Assembly: GCA_018195615.1 (NCBI GenBank)
Contig: JAGTPG010000002.1
Coordinates: 2,422,501 to 2,486,500, forward strand
Direction: 5' to 3'
DNA: 64,000 bases
Source: Streptomyces tuirus
Lineage (GTDB): Bacteria > Actinomycetota > Actinomycetes > Streptomycetales > Streptomycetaceae
Position 1 is the stretch's first letter. Each line of letters begins with the position of its first letter. A program made the translations under genes and the position numbers. Shown here piece by piece: positions 23,436 to 33,218 of the stretch. A model generated the notes under the pieces. That model was not told the DNA's origin and did no database searches. It saw only the letters and a program-made list of their open reading frames with translations.

Positions 23436-24499
23436 ATGGCATCGACCGCCTGCATCCCCTCCGTCCCGGCGCCCGGGGACGCCGCCGAGCTCCGCGAACG
23501 GGCACGGGGCGCGTTGCTGGGCCTGGCCGTCGGTGACGCCCTCGGGGCCCCGGCCGAGAACATGAAACCCTCCGAGATCCGCGCCCGGTGGGGCCGTATC
23601 ACCGGCTACGTCACCGACAACCCGTCCGGCACGGACGACACCGAGTACGCGATCTTCTCCGGCCTGCTCCTGGCCCGGCACGGCTCGGCGCTCACCCCGG
23701 CGCATGTGGAGGCGGCCTGGCACGAGTGGATCGCCGACCGCGAGGAGGGCCCCTTCCGCGGAGCCGGGTTCAGCGAACGCGGCACGCTGGAGAACCTCCG
23801 CCGGGGCCTGGCCGCCCCGATCTCCGCCCAGCACCGGCACGCCTGGAGCGACGGCCTGGCCATGCGCGCGGCCCCCTTCGGGGTGTTCGCGCCGGGGCGC
23901 CCGGCGGAGGCGGCCCGGCTGGTGGCGATCGACGGCTCGGTGAGCCACGACGGCGAGGGCATCTACGGCGGCCAGGCCGTCGCGGCGGGCGTGGCCGCGG
24001 CGATGGCGGGCGCCCAGCCGATCGCGGTGGTGGCCGCCGCGCTCGCGGTCGTCCCCGACGACTCCTGGACGGCCCGCTGCCTGCGCCGCGCCGTGGCCGT
24101 GGCCCACCGCGGCGAACGCGCGGTCCGCTCCGCGGTCGTCATCGGCGGCTACCCCTGGACCGACCTGGCCCCGAGGCGGTCGCCCTCGCCTTCGGCGCGT
24201 ACGCGGCGGCCGACGGCGACTTCGCCCAGTCCGTCCTGACGGCGGTGAACATGGGGCGGGACGCGGACACGACGGCGGCGGTCGCGGGGGCGCTGGCCGG
24301 TGCGACGCGGGGAGTGTCGTCGATCCCGTCGGCCTGGGCGACGCCCATCGGGCCGGTCCACGGCAGGTGCCTTCCGGCGATGGCGGGCTATCACGTGCTG
24401 GAGGTGGCGGACCTGCTGGCACCGGCGGTCCGCGACACACGGCCGGAGCCGACGGACTTCGCCCTGGCGGCGGGCGACGGAACGGAGCCTTCTTCATGA
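23436..24499 (+). CDS. ADP-ribosylglycohydrolase family protein 1, one frame break
   Basis: ADP-ribosylglycohydrolase (ARH/DraG) fold, 354 aa after correction. Members remove ADP-ribose or related ribosyl groups using two Mg ions. Metal-binding motifs: GLAVGDALGAP (about residue 30), GTDDTEY (about 66) and, near the C-terminus, GRDADTTAAVAGALAGA. All expected Asp residues are present, so it should be active. The frame breaks near 24172 (WTDLAP/EAVALAFG; now CCCCGAG). ATG at 23436. First gene of a six-gene plus-strand unit: three further ARH-like genes, a CoA-transferase and a CitE-like lyase. The substrate cannot be read from sequence. Confidence 0.83.
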
Positions 24500-24566
24500 C
24501 CATGAGGACGCACGAACCCGCGGCCGCCGACGGCGAGGGCACCCCGCGGGAGACCAGGACCCCCGG

Positions 24567-25708
24567 GTGACAGCTACGGGCGGCGCGCGAGCGGGAGGCA
24601 GAAAGGCCGAAGGCCTCCTGCTCGGACTGGCCGCGGGCGACGCCGCCGGCTGGCCCGCCGCCCGCCACAGAGCCGCCCGCATGCCCGACTGGACCCGCCG
24701 CTTGACCCGCGAACTCGACACCTTCGCCGAACAGAACGCGACCACGACCCTCCCGGTCCCCATCGCCCTGAACCAACCGCCCGAGCCCCTCCGCCTCGGC
24801 CCCTCCGACGACGCCGAATGGGCCGCCTTCGCCGCGGAAGCCCTCCTCCTCGCCGGCGACGACACCGTCCTGAACGACCTCAGCCGGGAACGCCGCACCC
24901 GGGCCGCCATCGACCTCACCTGGAACGCCATCGCCAGCGAGGTGGCCGCAGCGGCGGAACGCGCCCCGAGATCGAGTCCGCCGTCCTCCCCCTGCGCGCC
25001 CGGATCTCCGTCCGCGCCGGCCTCGGCAACCTCGCCACCGGTCTCCGCCCGCCCGCGACCGGCCACGACAACCCGCACTACTTCGACGACGCCGCCTGCG
25101 TCCGCGCCTGTGTCCTGGCCGTGGCCCACCCCGGCGACCCCCGCCGCGCCGCCGACCTCGCCGAGTTCGACGCCCGCTACACCCAGGACGGCGACGGCGT
25201 GCACGGCGCCCGCGCCATGGCGGCGGCCGTCGCGCTCGCCCTGGCCGGAGCGAACGTCGACGCCTGCGTCACAGCGGCCCTCACCGAACTGCCGGAGGGG
25301 ACGGAGATCGGCCGCAACGCCCGCCATGCCCTCCGCCTCGCCGCCGACGCGGACAGCGCCTTCGCCCTGGTCCCTCCCCTGGAACACCAGATCGTCGACC
25401 ACGTCTACAGCTACGGCATCGCCGCCGCGGAAACCGTCCCGGTCGCCCTCGCCCTGGCCACCGCCGCCCGCGGCCGGATCGCGGAAGCGGTGCCCGCGGC
25501 GGCCTGCCTCTCCCGCGTCGCGGACTCCGCCCCGGCCCTGGCGGGCGCCCTCACCGGCGCCCTGGGCGGCGGCGCCTGCATCCCCGGCTCCTGGCGGGCG
25601 ACCTGCCGCACCCTCTCCGGCTGCGCCCTGCCTCGCCTCACCGGCACGGACCTCGTGGAACTCGCCGAACTCCTGGAAACCGCACAGCCGGCCCGCCCCG
25701 GTGGATGA
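24567..25708 (+). CDS. ADP-ribosylglycohydrolase-like protein 2, degenerate metal site, one frame break
   Basis: Second ARH-fold protein, 380 aa corrected. GLAAGDAAGWPAARH corresponds to the N-terminal motif, but the TDDT element is replaced by SDDAEW. The C-terminal GRDADT motif is replaced by SRVADSAPALAGALTGALGG, so metal ligands appear partly lost; it may bind rather than hydrolyse, or use a different substrate. Frame break near 24967 (AERAP/EIESAVLPL; now CCCCGAG). GTG start at 24567 chosen because the conserved domain begins about 14 residues later; GGGAG lies upstream but rather far. Only 7 bp before the next gene. Confidence 0.72.
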
Positions 25709-25715
25709 TGCGCCC

Positions 25716-26897
25716 ATGAAGCCCAAACACGAACAAAACGCCCGGCGAAACGACACGCTGGACGAGCGGATCACCGCAGCCCTGGTCGGTGCGGCCGTCG
25801 GTGACGCCCTCGGCGGCCCCGTCGAGGGCTACTCGCCCGAGCAGATCCTCGAACGTCACGGCGGCCGCGTCCACGGCATCGTCGGCCCCTGGCACGGCGA
25901 CGCCTGGCGCACCGCCCGCCCCCTCGCCCCGTACCACAAGGGCGACGGCCACGTCACCGACGACACGTTGATGACCCACGCCCTGGTCCGGGTCTACGCC
26001 CGGGTCCGCGACCACCTGGACGCCTACGCGATCGCCGACCACCTCGTCCCCGACCTGATGACCGAACCCCGCTGGATCCCGGAACTGGAGACCGAGGCCC
26101 TCCCCCTCCAGCGGATCTTCCTCGCGGAGAAATGGCTGGTCGCACGGATCCACTACGGCCATGCCGACCCGCGCGAGGCCGGCGCCGGCAACATCGTCAA
26201 CTGCGGTGCGGCGATGTACATGACCCCGGTCGGTCTGGTGAACGCGGCCAACCCCCGGGCGGCGTACGCCGAGGCCCTGGACGTCGCCGGCGCACACCAG
26301 TCGTCGTACGGCCGTGAGGCGGCGGGTGTCCTGGCCGCGGCGGTGGCGGCGGCGTGCGCCCCGGGGGCGACCCCGGACTCGGTCGTCTCGACCTGCCTGT
26401 CCCTGGCGAAGGACGCCACCCACACGGCCATCGAGCGCGTCTGCGAGGAGGCCTCGCGCCATACGGACTTCGAGTCGGCACTGGGTCCGTTGCGCGAGGC
26501 GGTGGCCCCCTACGACACCGTGGGTCCCGACTACCGCGCCCCTTCCCTCGGCGCCCGCCGCCCGTCCCGCCTGCACGCCATCGAGGAACTCCCCGTCGCG
26601 CTGGGCATGTTGCTCGTGGCCCAGGGCGACTACCGTCACGCGGTCCTGGGCGCCGTCAACTACGGCCGCGACTGCGACTCCATCGCCACGATGGCCGGCG
26701 CGTTGGCAGGCGCCCTGGGCTCCTCGGTGCCGGAGGACTGGGCGAAGACCGTGGCGGAGGCCAGCCGCCTGGACCTCTGGCAACCAGCCACCACGCTCAC
26801 CGCTGTGACCCGCGAGATCTTCACCCGAGACGTGCACCGCCGCCGCACCCACGAACAGGCCTTCGCGTCCCTCGGAGGCCAGGAATGCTCAGACTGA
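25716..26897 (+). CDS. ADP-ribosylglycohydrolase family protein 3
   Basis: Intact 393-aa ARH-fold protein. The metal-binding motifs are all present: GAAVGDALGGPVEGY near residue 26, HVTDDTLMTHALVR near residue 85, and YGRDCDSIATMAGALAGALG near residue 315. A loop with GNIVNCGAAMYMTPVGLVNA (about 165-185) is well conserved in this subgroup. ATG at 25716, 7 bp after the previous stop; the last 13 bp overlap the start of the fourth ARH gene. It is the clearest active-looking member of the group. Substrate unknown. Confidence 0.85.
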   Translation: MKPKHEQNARRNDTLDERITAALVGAAVGDALGGPVEGYSPEQILERHGGRVHGIVGPWHGDAWRTARPLAPYHKGDGHVTDDTLMTHALVRVYARVRDHLDAYAIADHLVPDLMTEPRWIPELETEALPLQRIFLAEKWLVARIHYGHADPREAGAGNIVNCGAAMYMTPVGLVNAANPRAAYAEALDVAGAHQSSYGREAAGVLAAAVAAACAPGATPDSVVSTCLSLAKDATHTAIERVCEEASRHTDFESALGPLREAVAPYDTVGPDYRAPSLGARRPSRLHAIEELPVALGMLLVAQGDYRHAVLGAVNYGRDCDSIATMAGALAGALGSSVPEDWAKTVAEASRLDLWQPATTLTAVTREIFTRDVHRRRTHEQAFASLGGQECSD

Positions 26898-28259
26898 CCT
26901 GGGTCCAGCCGGAGGACCTGATCGGCCACGAACTCCGCCAGGCGTCCCAGGACGGCCGCGAGGCGTCGGCGATCGCGTCCCGCTGGCGCTCGGCAGGCGG
27001 CCAGGAGGCCCCCCTCACCACCGGAGCGTCCCCCACCCCGGCCTCCCGCTACCTCCGTCAACTGGCAGAAGACCTCTTGGACGAGCTGGCGGACCTCCCC
27101 AGCAGGCTGGCAGACGACGAGCCGACGGAACTGGAGAAGATCAGCGCGCTCTGCCCTGCCTGGCCACAGGCCCGGTCCGCGGCAGTCGTGCCGCTGAAGA
27201 AGCAACCCCGGAGCGCCTCGAAGCCGCCTGGCTGGGCCGAGCCATCGGCTGCCTCCTGGGCAAACCAGTAGAAAAACTCCCCCTGGAAGCCATCCGCCAA
27301 CTAGCCCGAGCCACCGGCAACTGGCCCCTCACCACTTACTTCACAGCCCGAGGCGTCCCAGAAGCCCTCCTTCACGAACACCCCTGGAACCGCCGCTCGG
27401 CGACTACCTCCCTCGCCGAGAACATCGACGGCATGCCCGAGGACGACGACCTCAACTACCCCCTCCTCAACCTCCTCGTCCTGCAACGCCACGGCAGAGC
27501 CTTCACCACCACGGACGTGGCCCGCACCTGGCTCGAAGAACTCCCGCCGGCCGCGCCTTCACCGCCGAACGCATCGCCTACCGCAACCTCCTCTCCGGCC
27601 TGGAACCCCCACACACCGCCCGCCACCGCAACCCGTTCCGGGAGTGGATCGGCGCCCTGATCCGCGCCGACGTCCACGGCTGGACCAACCCCGGCGACCC
27701 GGCCGCCGCCGCGGAACAGGCCCACCGCGACGCGGCCCTCACCCACACCGCCAACGGCGTCTACGCGGCGATGTTCACGGCGGCCACCATCGCGACCGCA
27801 GCCGGCGGCGAACACGACGTCCACACCTGCCTGCGCACCGGCCTCACCGTCGTCCCGCCGCGCTCCCGCCTCGCCCGAGCCGTCCACCACGCCATCCGAC
27901 TGGCCACCGGACACGACGACTTCGACACGGTCGTCGACGAACTCCACGCCAGCCACTCCGCCACGTACCACTGGGTGCACGCCGTCCCCAACACCGCCCT
28001 GATCGTCGCCGCCCTCACCCATGCGAACGGCGACTTCTCGGGCTCCATCTGCCGTGCTGTGAGCGGCGGTTGGGACACCGACTCGGGCGGCGCGACCGCC
28101 GGCGGCATCGCCGCCCTCCTCGCCGGCTCCCCCTCCGCACTCCCCGACCGCTGGACGGCCCCCCTGAAGAACCGCCTGTCCACCTCCGTCGGCGACTTCG
28201 ACGGCATCGGCTTCGACACCCTCGCCCAGCTCACACACCGGGAGACCCACCGCTCATGA
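26885..28259 (+). CDS. ADP-ribosylglycohydrolase family protein 4 with N-terminal extension, two frame breaks
   Basis: Fourth ARH-fold protein, 458 aa corrected. An N-terminal extension of roughly 110 residues (MLRLTWVQPEDLIGHELRQA) precedes the domain, which starts at AAWLGRAIGCLLGKPVEKLP. The acidic motif is MPEDDDLNY, and the C-terminal one SGGWDTDSGGATAGGIAALL; metal ligands look kept. Breaks lie near 27172 and 27544 (EELP/AGRAFTAER). ATG at 26885 overlaps the previous gene by 13 bp; its stop overlaps the next start as ATGA, so these genes are translationally coupled. Confidence 0.78.
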
Positions 28260-29442
28260 CCGCGCCCCTCACCGGCCTCCGCGTCCTGGACCTCGCCACC
28301 CTCTTCGCCGGTCCGCTCGCCGCCACCCTCCTCGGCGACTTCGGCGCGGAGGTCGTCAAGGTCGAGCACCCGGCGAAACCGGACCCGTCCCGCGGCCACG
28401 GCCCGTCGAAGGACGGCGTGGGCCTGTGGTGGAAGATGCTCGGCCGCAACAAGCGCACCATCACCCTCGACCTGTCGAAGCCCGGCGGCCGCACCACCCT
28501 CCTGCGCCTCGTCGCCACCGCCGACGTGGTCATCGAGAACTTCCGTCCGGGCACCCTGGAGAAGTGGGACCTGGGCTGGCCGGAGCTGTCGGCCGCCAAT
28601 CCCCGTCTGGTCCTGGCCCGCGTCACCGGCTTCGGCCAGTTCGGCCCCTACGCCCGCCGCCCCGGCTTCGGCACTCTCGCCGAGGCGATGAGCGGCTTCG
28701 CCGCGATCACCGGCGAACCGGACGCGCCCCCGACGCTCCCGCCGTTCGGCCTGGCCGACTCCATCGCGGGCCTGACGACGGCGTACGCGGTGATGACGGC
28801 GCTCGCCGCCCGCGAGCGCACCGGCGAGGGCCAGGTCGTCGACATGGCCCTGATCGAACCGATCCTGGCCGTCCTCGGCCCCCAGCCCCTCTGGTACGAC
28901 CAGCTCGGCCACGTCCAGCCCCGCACCGGGAACCGCTCCCCAACAACGCACCGCGCGGCGTGTACCGCACCGCGGACGGCACCTGGGTGGCCGTCTCGAC
29001 ATCGGCCCAGTCGGTCGCGGAACGCGTGATGCGCCTGGTGGACCGCCCGGAGCTGATCGACGAGCCGTGGTTCGCCACGGGCGCCGACCGCGCCCGCCAC
29101 GCCGACGTCCTGGACGAGGCGGTCGGCTCCTGGATCGCCCGGCGCACCCGCTCCGACGTCGTCGCGGCCTTCGAGAAGGCGGAGGCGGCGGTGGCCCCGG
29201 TCCAGGACGTCCGGGACGTGCTGGCGGACCCGCAGTACCAGGCCCTCGACACCATCACCACCGTCGACGACCCGGAACTGGGCCCGCTGCGCATGCAGAA
29301 CGTCCTCTTCCGGCTCTCCGCCACGCCCGGCGCGATCCGCTGGGCCGGCCGTCCGCACGGCGCGGACACGGACGAGGTCCTGACCGAGCTCGGCCTCAGC
29401 GAGACCGACCTCAAGGCACTGCGCGCGGAGGGCGCCCTGTGA
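28256..29442 (+). CDS. Class III CoA-transferase (CaiB/BaiF family), one frame break
   Basis: Family III CoA-transferase, 395 aa corrected, exchanging CoA between carboxylic acids. Signatures: GLRVLDLATLFAGPLAATLLGDFGAEVVKVEHP at the N-terminus; NKRTITLDLSKPGG; VVIENFRPGTLEKWDLGW; the catalytic Asp is expected in the EGQVVDMALIEP region. Break near 28938 (TGNRSP/NNAPRGVY). It starts ATGA-coupled to the ARH gene and ends GTGA-coupled to the lyase gene. A CoA-transferase plus a CitE-like lyase resembles pairs that activate and then cleave hydroxy-acids such as citramalate or malate; that function is inference. Confidence 0.86.
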
Positions 29443-30254
29443 CGGCGGTGTTCCCGCTCACCTGGCTCTACGTTCCGGGCGACCGCCCCCACGTGGTGGC
29501 GAAGGCCCTCACGTCCGGCGCCGACATCGTCGTGGTCGATCTGGAGGACGCGGTCGCCCCGGACCGGAAGGCGTATGCCCGCGCGGCCACCGCCGAGCTG
29601 CTCGGCGAGGTGCAGCCGGTCCCGGTGCACGTGCGCGTGAACGCCCTCGGCAGCCCCTGGGCCGAGCGGGACGTCGCCACCCTCACGAAGGCTCCCGGCC
29701 TGTCAGGGCTGCGCCTGCCCAAGGTGGCCTCCCCCGCCGGGATCACCCACACGGCGCACCGGACCACTGCCGACCTGTACGCCTTGCTGGAGAGCGCCCT
29801 CGCCGTGGAACTGGCGTACGCCGTCGCCACGGCCCACCCGCGTCTCAGGGGCATCGGCCTCGGCGAGGCGGACCTCCGGGCCGACCTGGGCGTACGCGAC
29901 GACTCGGGGCTCGACTGGGCCCGCTCCCGAGTGATCGTGGCCGCCCGGGCAGCCGGCCTGCCCCCGCCGGCGCAGTCGGTCTTCCCCGATGTCCGCGACC
30001 TGGAGGGCCTGGCCGTGAGCTGCGCCCGCGGCCGTGCCCTGGGCTTCCTGGGCCGCATGGCGATCCACCCCCGCCAGCTCCCGGTCATCGAGCGCGCTTA
30101 CCTGCCCGGGGAAGAGGAGATCGAACAGGCGGAGACAGTTCTCAAGGCGGCGGCGACGCAACGGGGCGCCCAGGCCCTCCCCGACGGCGGTTTCATCGAC
30201 GCGGCGGTGGTGACGGCGGCCCAGCGCACCCTGTCCCTGGCCCGCCGCCGTTAG
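29439..30254 (+). CDS. HpcH/HpaI aldolase / citrate-lyase beta-like protein (CitE-like)
   Basis: Intact 271-aa (beta/alpha)8-barrel lyase. Typical CitE features are WLYVPGDRPHVVAKALTSGAD, VVVDLEDAVAP (Mg-binding Asp/Glu), HVRVNALGSPWAERD (conserved Arg), GLRLPKV, and GLGEADLRADLG (second acidic site). MAIHPRQLPVIERAY near the C-terminus fits stand-alone CitE-like enzymes that cleave malyl- or citramalyl-CoA. Its GTG at 29439 overlaps the CoA-transferase stop (GTGA), so the two probably act in sequence. The TAG at 30252-30254 abuts the intergenic repeat element. Confidence 0.87.
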   Translation: MTAVFPLTWLYVPGDRPHVVAKALTSGADIVVVDLEDAVAPDRKAYARAATAELLGEVQPVPVHVRVNALGSPWAERDVATLTKAPGLSGLRLPKVASPAGITHTAHRTTADLYALLESALAVELAYAVATAHPRLRGIGLGEADLRADLGVRDDSGLDWARSRVIVAARAAGLPPPAQSVFPDVRDLEGLAVSCARGRALGFLGRMAIHPRQLPVIERAYLPGEEEIEQAETVLKAAATQRGAQALPDGGFIDAAVVTAAQRTLSLARRR

Positions 30255-30454
30255 GGGCTTCTGATGGATCTCCGCGGCGTCGCGACGCCTGGCACGCACT
30301 CCCCAAGTTCTCGGCTCCGCTCGAACAGGGGGGACCCCATGCCGCGTTGCCGAACCGCCCACGTGGCTCCTCCCCCATCGAGGGCGCTCCGGCGCCTTGC
30401 GATCGCACGCACCAGACGCCGCTCCTTCCTCCGCGGAGACCCATCAGAAGCCCC
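30254..30454. repeat. About 200-bp intergenic repeat element with 24-bp inverted ends
   Basis: Terminal arms 30254-30277 and 30431-30454 are inverted repeats (starting GGGGCTTCTGATGG) matching at 23 of 24 positions. The interior (CTCCCCAAGTTCTCGGCT, GGGGGGACCCCATGCCGCG) resembles a dispersed, MITE-like intergenic sequence that I recall from many Streptomyces genomes. It codes for nothing visible. It lies exactly between the lyase stop and a strong terminator. Confidence 0.6.
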
Positions 30455-30462
30455 CTGGACGA

Positions 30463-30496
30463 CGAGGGGCGCCCGGACCGTTCCGGGCGCCCCTCG
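30463..30496. terminator. Strong hairpin terminator
   Basis: Perfect 14-bp stem (CGAGGGGCGCCCGG) with a 6-base loop, between the convergent lyase and lgt genes, 18 bp from the lgt stop. It probably serves both directions. Confidence 0.85.
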
Positions 30497-30514
30497 ATGT
30501 CGTACCGCTGGTCG

Positions 30515-31453
30515 TCAGGTCTTCTTCGCCGACCCGGCCTCGTTCTTGGACTCGTCGCCGGCGTCGCCGTCCTCGCCCTCGATCCCGGCCTTGCTCTCGT
30601 CGTCGGCCTTGCCGTCCGCGGCGGCTTCACCGCCGGAGGCAGCATGCTCCACCACGGCCTCCCGGCCCGGCCGCTTCTTCGCCGACACCACGAGGTACAC
30701 GACCGCGAGCAGGAACACCAGGATCGCGGTCCACACGTTGAGCCGGAGGCCCAGGATGTGGTGGGCGTCGTCGACGCGCATGTACTCGATCCACGCCCGG
30801 CCCGAGCAGTACGCGGCGACGTACAGCGCGAACGCCCGGCCGTGCCCCAGCCGGAAGCGGCGGTCGGCCCAGATGACCAGGAGCGCGACGCCGATGCACC
30901 ACAGCGACTCGTACAGGAAGGTCGGGTGGTAGGTGCCCGGCACCCGCCCGTCGGCGGAGGACGTGATCTCCAGGGCCCACGGCAGATCGGTGGGCTTGCC
31001 GTACAGCTCCTGGTTGAACCAGTTGCCCCAGCGGCCGATCGCCTGCGCGAGGGCGATACCCGGCGCGACGGCGTCGGCGTACGCCGGCATCGGGATGCCC
31101 CGGCGCCGGCAGCCGATCCACGCGCCGAGCGCGCCCAGGGCGATGGCGCCCCAGATGCCGAGGCCGCCCTCCCAGATCTTGAAGGCGTCCACCCAGTCAC
31201 GGCCCTCGCTGAAGTACAGCTCGTAGTCCGTGATCACGTGGTAGAGCCGGCCGCCGACCAAGCCGAAGGGCACGGCCCAGACAGCGATGTCGGCCACCGT
31301 GCCGGCCCGCCCGCCCCGGGCGATCCAGCGCTTGTTGCCGAGCCAGACGGCAACGAAGACGCCGATGATGATGCAGAACGCGTAGCCGCGCAGCGGAACG
31401 GGGCCGAGGTACAGCACCCCGCGCGACGGGCTGGGAATGTAGGCAAGTTCCAT
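30515..31453 (-). CDS. lgt: Prolipoprotein diacylglyceryl transferase
   Basis: Intact 312-aa membrane enzyme that transfers diacylglycerol from phosphatidylglycerol to the lipobox Cys of prolipoproteins. It shows about seven membrane segments, GGRLYHVITD, WEGGLGIWGAI and the Lgt signature GRWGNWFNQELYGKPT with essential Arg/Asn residues, then PTFLYESLW and GRAWIEYMRVDD. The C-terminal 60 residues are a charged, low-complexity tail (GEAAADGKADDESKAG), common in actinobacterial Lgt. ATG at 31453. A DsbA-like gene lies 84 bp upstream on the same strand, suggesting cell-envelope genes expressed with trp. Confidence 0.95.
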   Translation of the reverse strand: MELAYIPSPSRGVLYLGPVPLRGYAFCIIIGVFVAVWLGNKRWIARGGRAGTVADIAVWAVPFGLVGGRLYHVITDYELYFSEGRDWVDAFKIWEGGLGIWGAIALGALGAWIGCRRRGIPMPAYADAVAPGIALAQAIGRWGNWFNQELYGKPTDLPWALEITSSADGRVPGTYHPTFLYESLWCIGVALLVIWADRRFRLGHGRAFALYVAAYCSGRAWIEYMRVDDAHHILGLRLNVWTAILVFLLAVVYLVVSAKKRPGREAVVEHAASGGEAAADGKADDESKAGIEGEDGDAGDESKNEAGSAKKT

Positions 31454-31537
31454 GGCAAGGTCGACGCTACCGTGCCCGACCGGGGCCGCGGCAGGCAGCC
31501 CGGCTACGGGTCCATAACGGGCGCGTGAGAAGAGCCT

Positions 31538-32314
31538 TTATCCCTTGTTCTGTTCCTGCACCATCTTCTTCAGCTTCGCCGGGGTCATCGTCCGGTCCTG
31601 GTAGATGTTCTCTCCGTCGAACAGCACGGTCGGCGTGCCCGAGAAGCCGCCCTTGTTGAAGGCCTCGTGGGACTTGGCGACCCAGCCGTTGTGCGTGCCG
31701 TTCTCCACACACTCGCGGAAGGCCGGGGTGTCCAGGCCGTCGACCTTGCCGGCCAGCTCGATCAGCTTGGCGTTGCCGGCGTAGGCGTCGTCGACCTCCG
31801 GGGGCTGGTTGTCGAAGAGCACGTCGTGGTAGGCGGCGAACTTCCCGGCGTCCTGGGCGCAGGCCGCGGCGTTGGCCGCGTTGCGGGAGCCGGTGCCGCC
31901 CATGTTGCCGTCGATGAGGGTGACCAGGTGGTACTCGACCTTCAGCCGGCCGGCGTCGGTCAGCTCGTGGATCACCGGCCGGTACGCCGTCTCGAAGGAC
32001 TTGCAGGCGGGGCAGCGGAAGTCCTCCCACACCGTGAGCGTGGACTTGGCGCTGTCCTTGCCGACCGGGATGGCGAGGCCGTCCTTGCCCTGGGCACCCG
32101 AGGGGGCCACGACCGGGCCCGACGCCTCGCTGTCGTCGTCCTTCCCGGCGTTGGCGGCGACGACGCCGATCACTGCCGCGAGACCCAGGACGGCGACGAC
32201 GGCCCCGCCCACGATCAGCGCGCGCCGACGCTTCTCCGCGGCCTTCTGCTTCTCACGCTCGACCGCCAGCTTCTCCCGGGCGGTGCGCTTTCCCTCACGG
32301 TTCTTCTCGCTCAC
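31538..32314 (-). CDS. Membrane-anchored DsbA-like thioredoxin-fold protein
   Basis: Intact 258-aa protein. A basic N-terminus (KLAVEREKQKAAEKRRRA) leads to one membrane anchor (LIVGGAVVAVLGLAAVIGVV, about residues 35-54), then an extracellular thioredoxin domain with active site FRCPACKSFE (CxxC) and the cis-Pro loop SGTPTVLFDG. It likely catalyses disulfide formation or exchange at the cell surface. GTG at 32314 (VSEKNREG) chosen because the charged N-terminus typical of these proteins begins there. It lies between trpA and lgt. A paralogue lies at 60928-61752. Confidence 0.88.
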   Translation of the reverse strand: MSEKNREGKRTAREKLAVEREKQKAAEKRRRALIVGGAVVAVLGLAAVIGVVAANAGKDDDSEASGPVVAPSGAQGKDGLAIPVGKDSAKSTLTVWEDFRCPACKSFETAYRPVIHELTDAGRLKVEYHLVTLIDGNMGGTGSRNAANAAACAQDAGKFAAYHDVLFDNQPPEVDDAYAGNAKLIELAGKVDGLDTPAFRECVENGTHNGWVAKSHEAFNKGGFSGTPTVLFDGENIYQDRTMTPAKLKKMVQEQNKG

Positions 32315-32399
32315 ACCCCGGAAACGAACCGGGGAGGCGCACCGCGCCTCCCCGGCCCCAGGTCCACCCGTACGAGGGAGCCGTATGACTACCCGGTTC

Positions 32400-33218
32400 T
32401 TACGCCTCTCGGCGGACACCCTTCGCGAGGTCGCCCGCCAGGGCTCGGACGGCCTCGACACCGGCCGCGTCGTCCGGGGCGTCCAGCATGGCCTTGACGA
32501 AGGCCGAGCCGACGATCACGCCGTCGGCGAAGCCGGCGACCTCGGCGGCCTGGGTGGCGTTGGAGACGCCGAGCCCGACGCAGACCGGCAGGTCCGTACC
32601 GGTGGCGCGGGTGCGGCCCACCAGGTCCTCGGCCTGCGAGCTGACCGACTCGCGGGTGCCGGTGACGCCCATGAGGGAGGCGGCGTAGACGAAGCCGCTG
32701 CCCGCCGCGGTGATCCGCGCGAGCCGCTCGTCCTTGCTGCTGGGGGCGACGACGAAGACGGTGGCGAGACCGTGCTTCTCCGCGTGCTCCCGCCACAGCG
32801 CGGACTCCTGCACGGGCAGGTCGGGCAGGATGCACCCGGCGCCGCCCGCCTCGGCGAGCTCGGCGGTGAACCGCTCGACGCCGTAGCGGTCGATGGGGTT
32901 CCAGTACGTCATGACGAGGACGGGCTTGCCGGTGGCCGCGTGCGCCTCGCGGACCGTGCGCATCACGTCGGCGATCTTCACGCCGCCGCGCAGGGCGATG
33001 TCGTCGGCGGTCTGGATGACGGGCCCGTCGAGGACGGGGTCGCTGTGCGGCAGCCCCACCTCGACGACGTCGGCGCCGCCGTCCAGGACCGCCTTGATCG
33101 CCTCGATGCCGCCGTCCACGGTCGGGAACCCGGCCGGGAGGTAGGCGATGAGGGCGGACCGGCCCTCGGACTTCGCCGTGGCGAGGGTGTCCGTCAGAAG
33201 CTCGATGTTGCCGCTCAC
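32400..33218 (-). CDS. trpA: Tryptophan synthase alpha chain
   Basis: Intact 272-aa TIM-barrel subunit that cleaves indole-3-glycerol phosphate to indole and glyceraldehyde 3-phosphate. Expected motifs: ALIAYLPAGFP, VVEVGLPHSDPVLDGPVIQ (catalytic Glu and Asp59-like), VLMTYWNPIDRYGVERF, CILPDLPVQESALW, VCVGLGVSNATQ and GVIVGSAFVK. Starts GTG at 33218, overlapping the trpB stop as GTGA, so alpha and beta are made in coupled fashion for the alpha2-beta2 complex. Confidence 0.97.
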   Translation of the reverse strand: MSGNIELLTDTLATAKSEGRSALIAYLPAGFPTVDGGIEAIKAVLDGGADVVEVGLPHSDPVLDGPVIQTADDIALRGGVKIADVMRTVREAHAATGKPVLVMTYWNPIDRYGVERFTAELAEAGGAGCILPDLPVQESALWREHAEKHGLATVFVVAPSSKDERLARITAAGSGFVYAASLMGVTGTRESVSSQAEDLVGRTRATGTDLPVCVGLGVSNATQAAEVAGFADGVIVGSAFVKAMLDAPDDAAGVEAVRALAGDLAKGVRREA

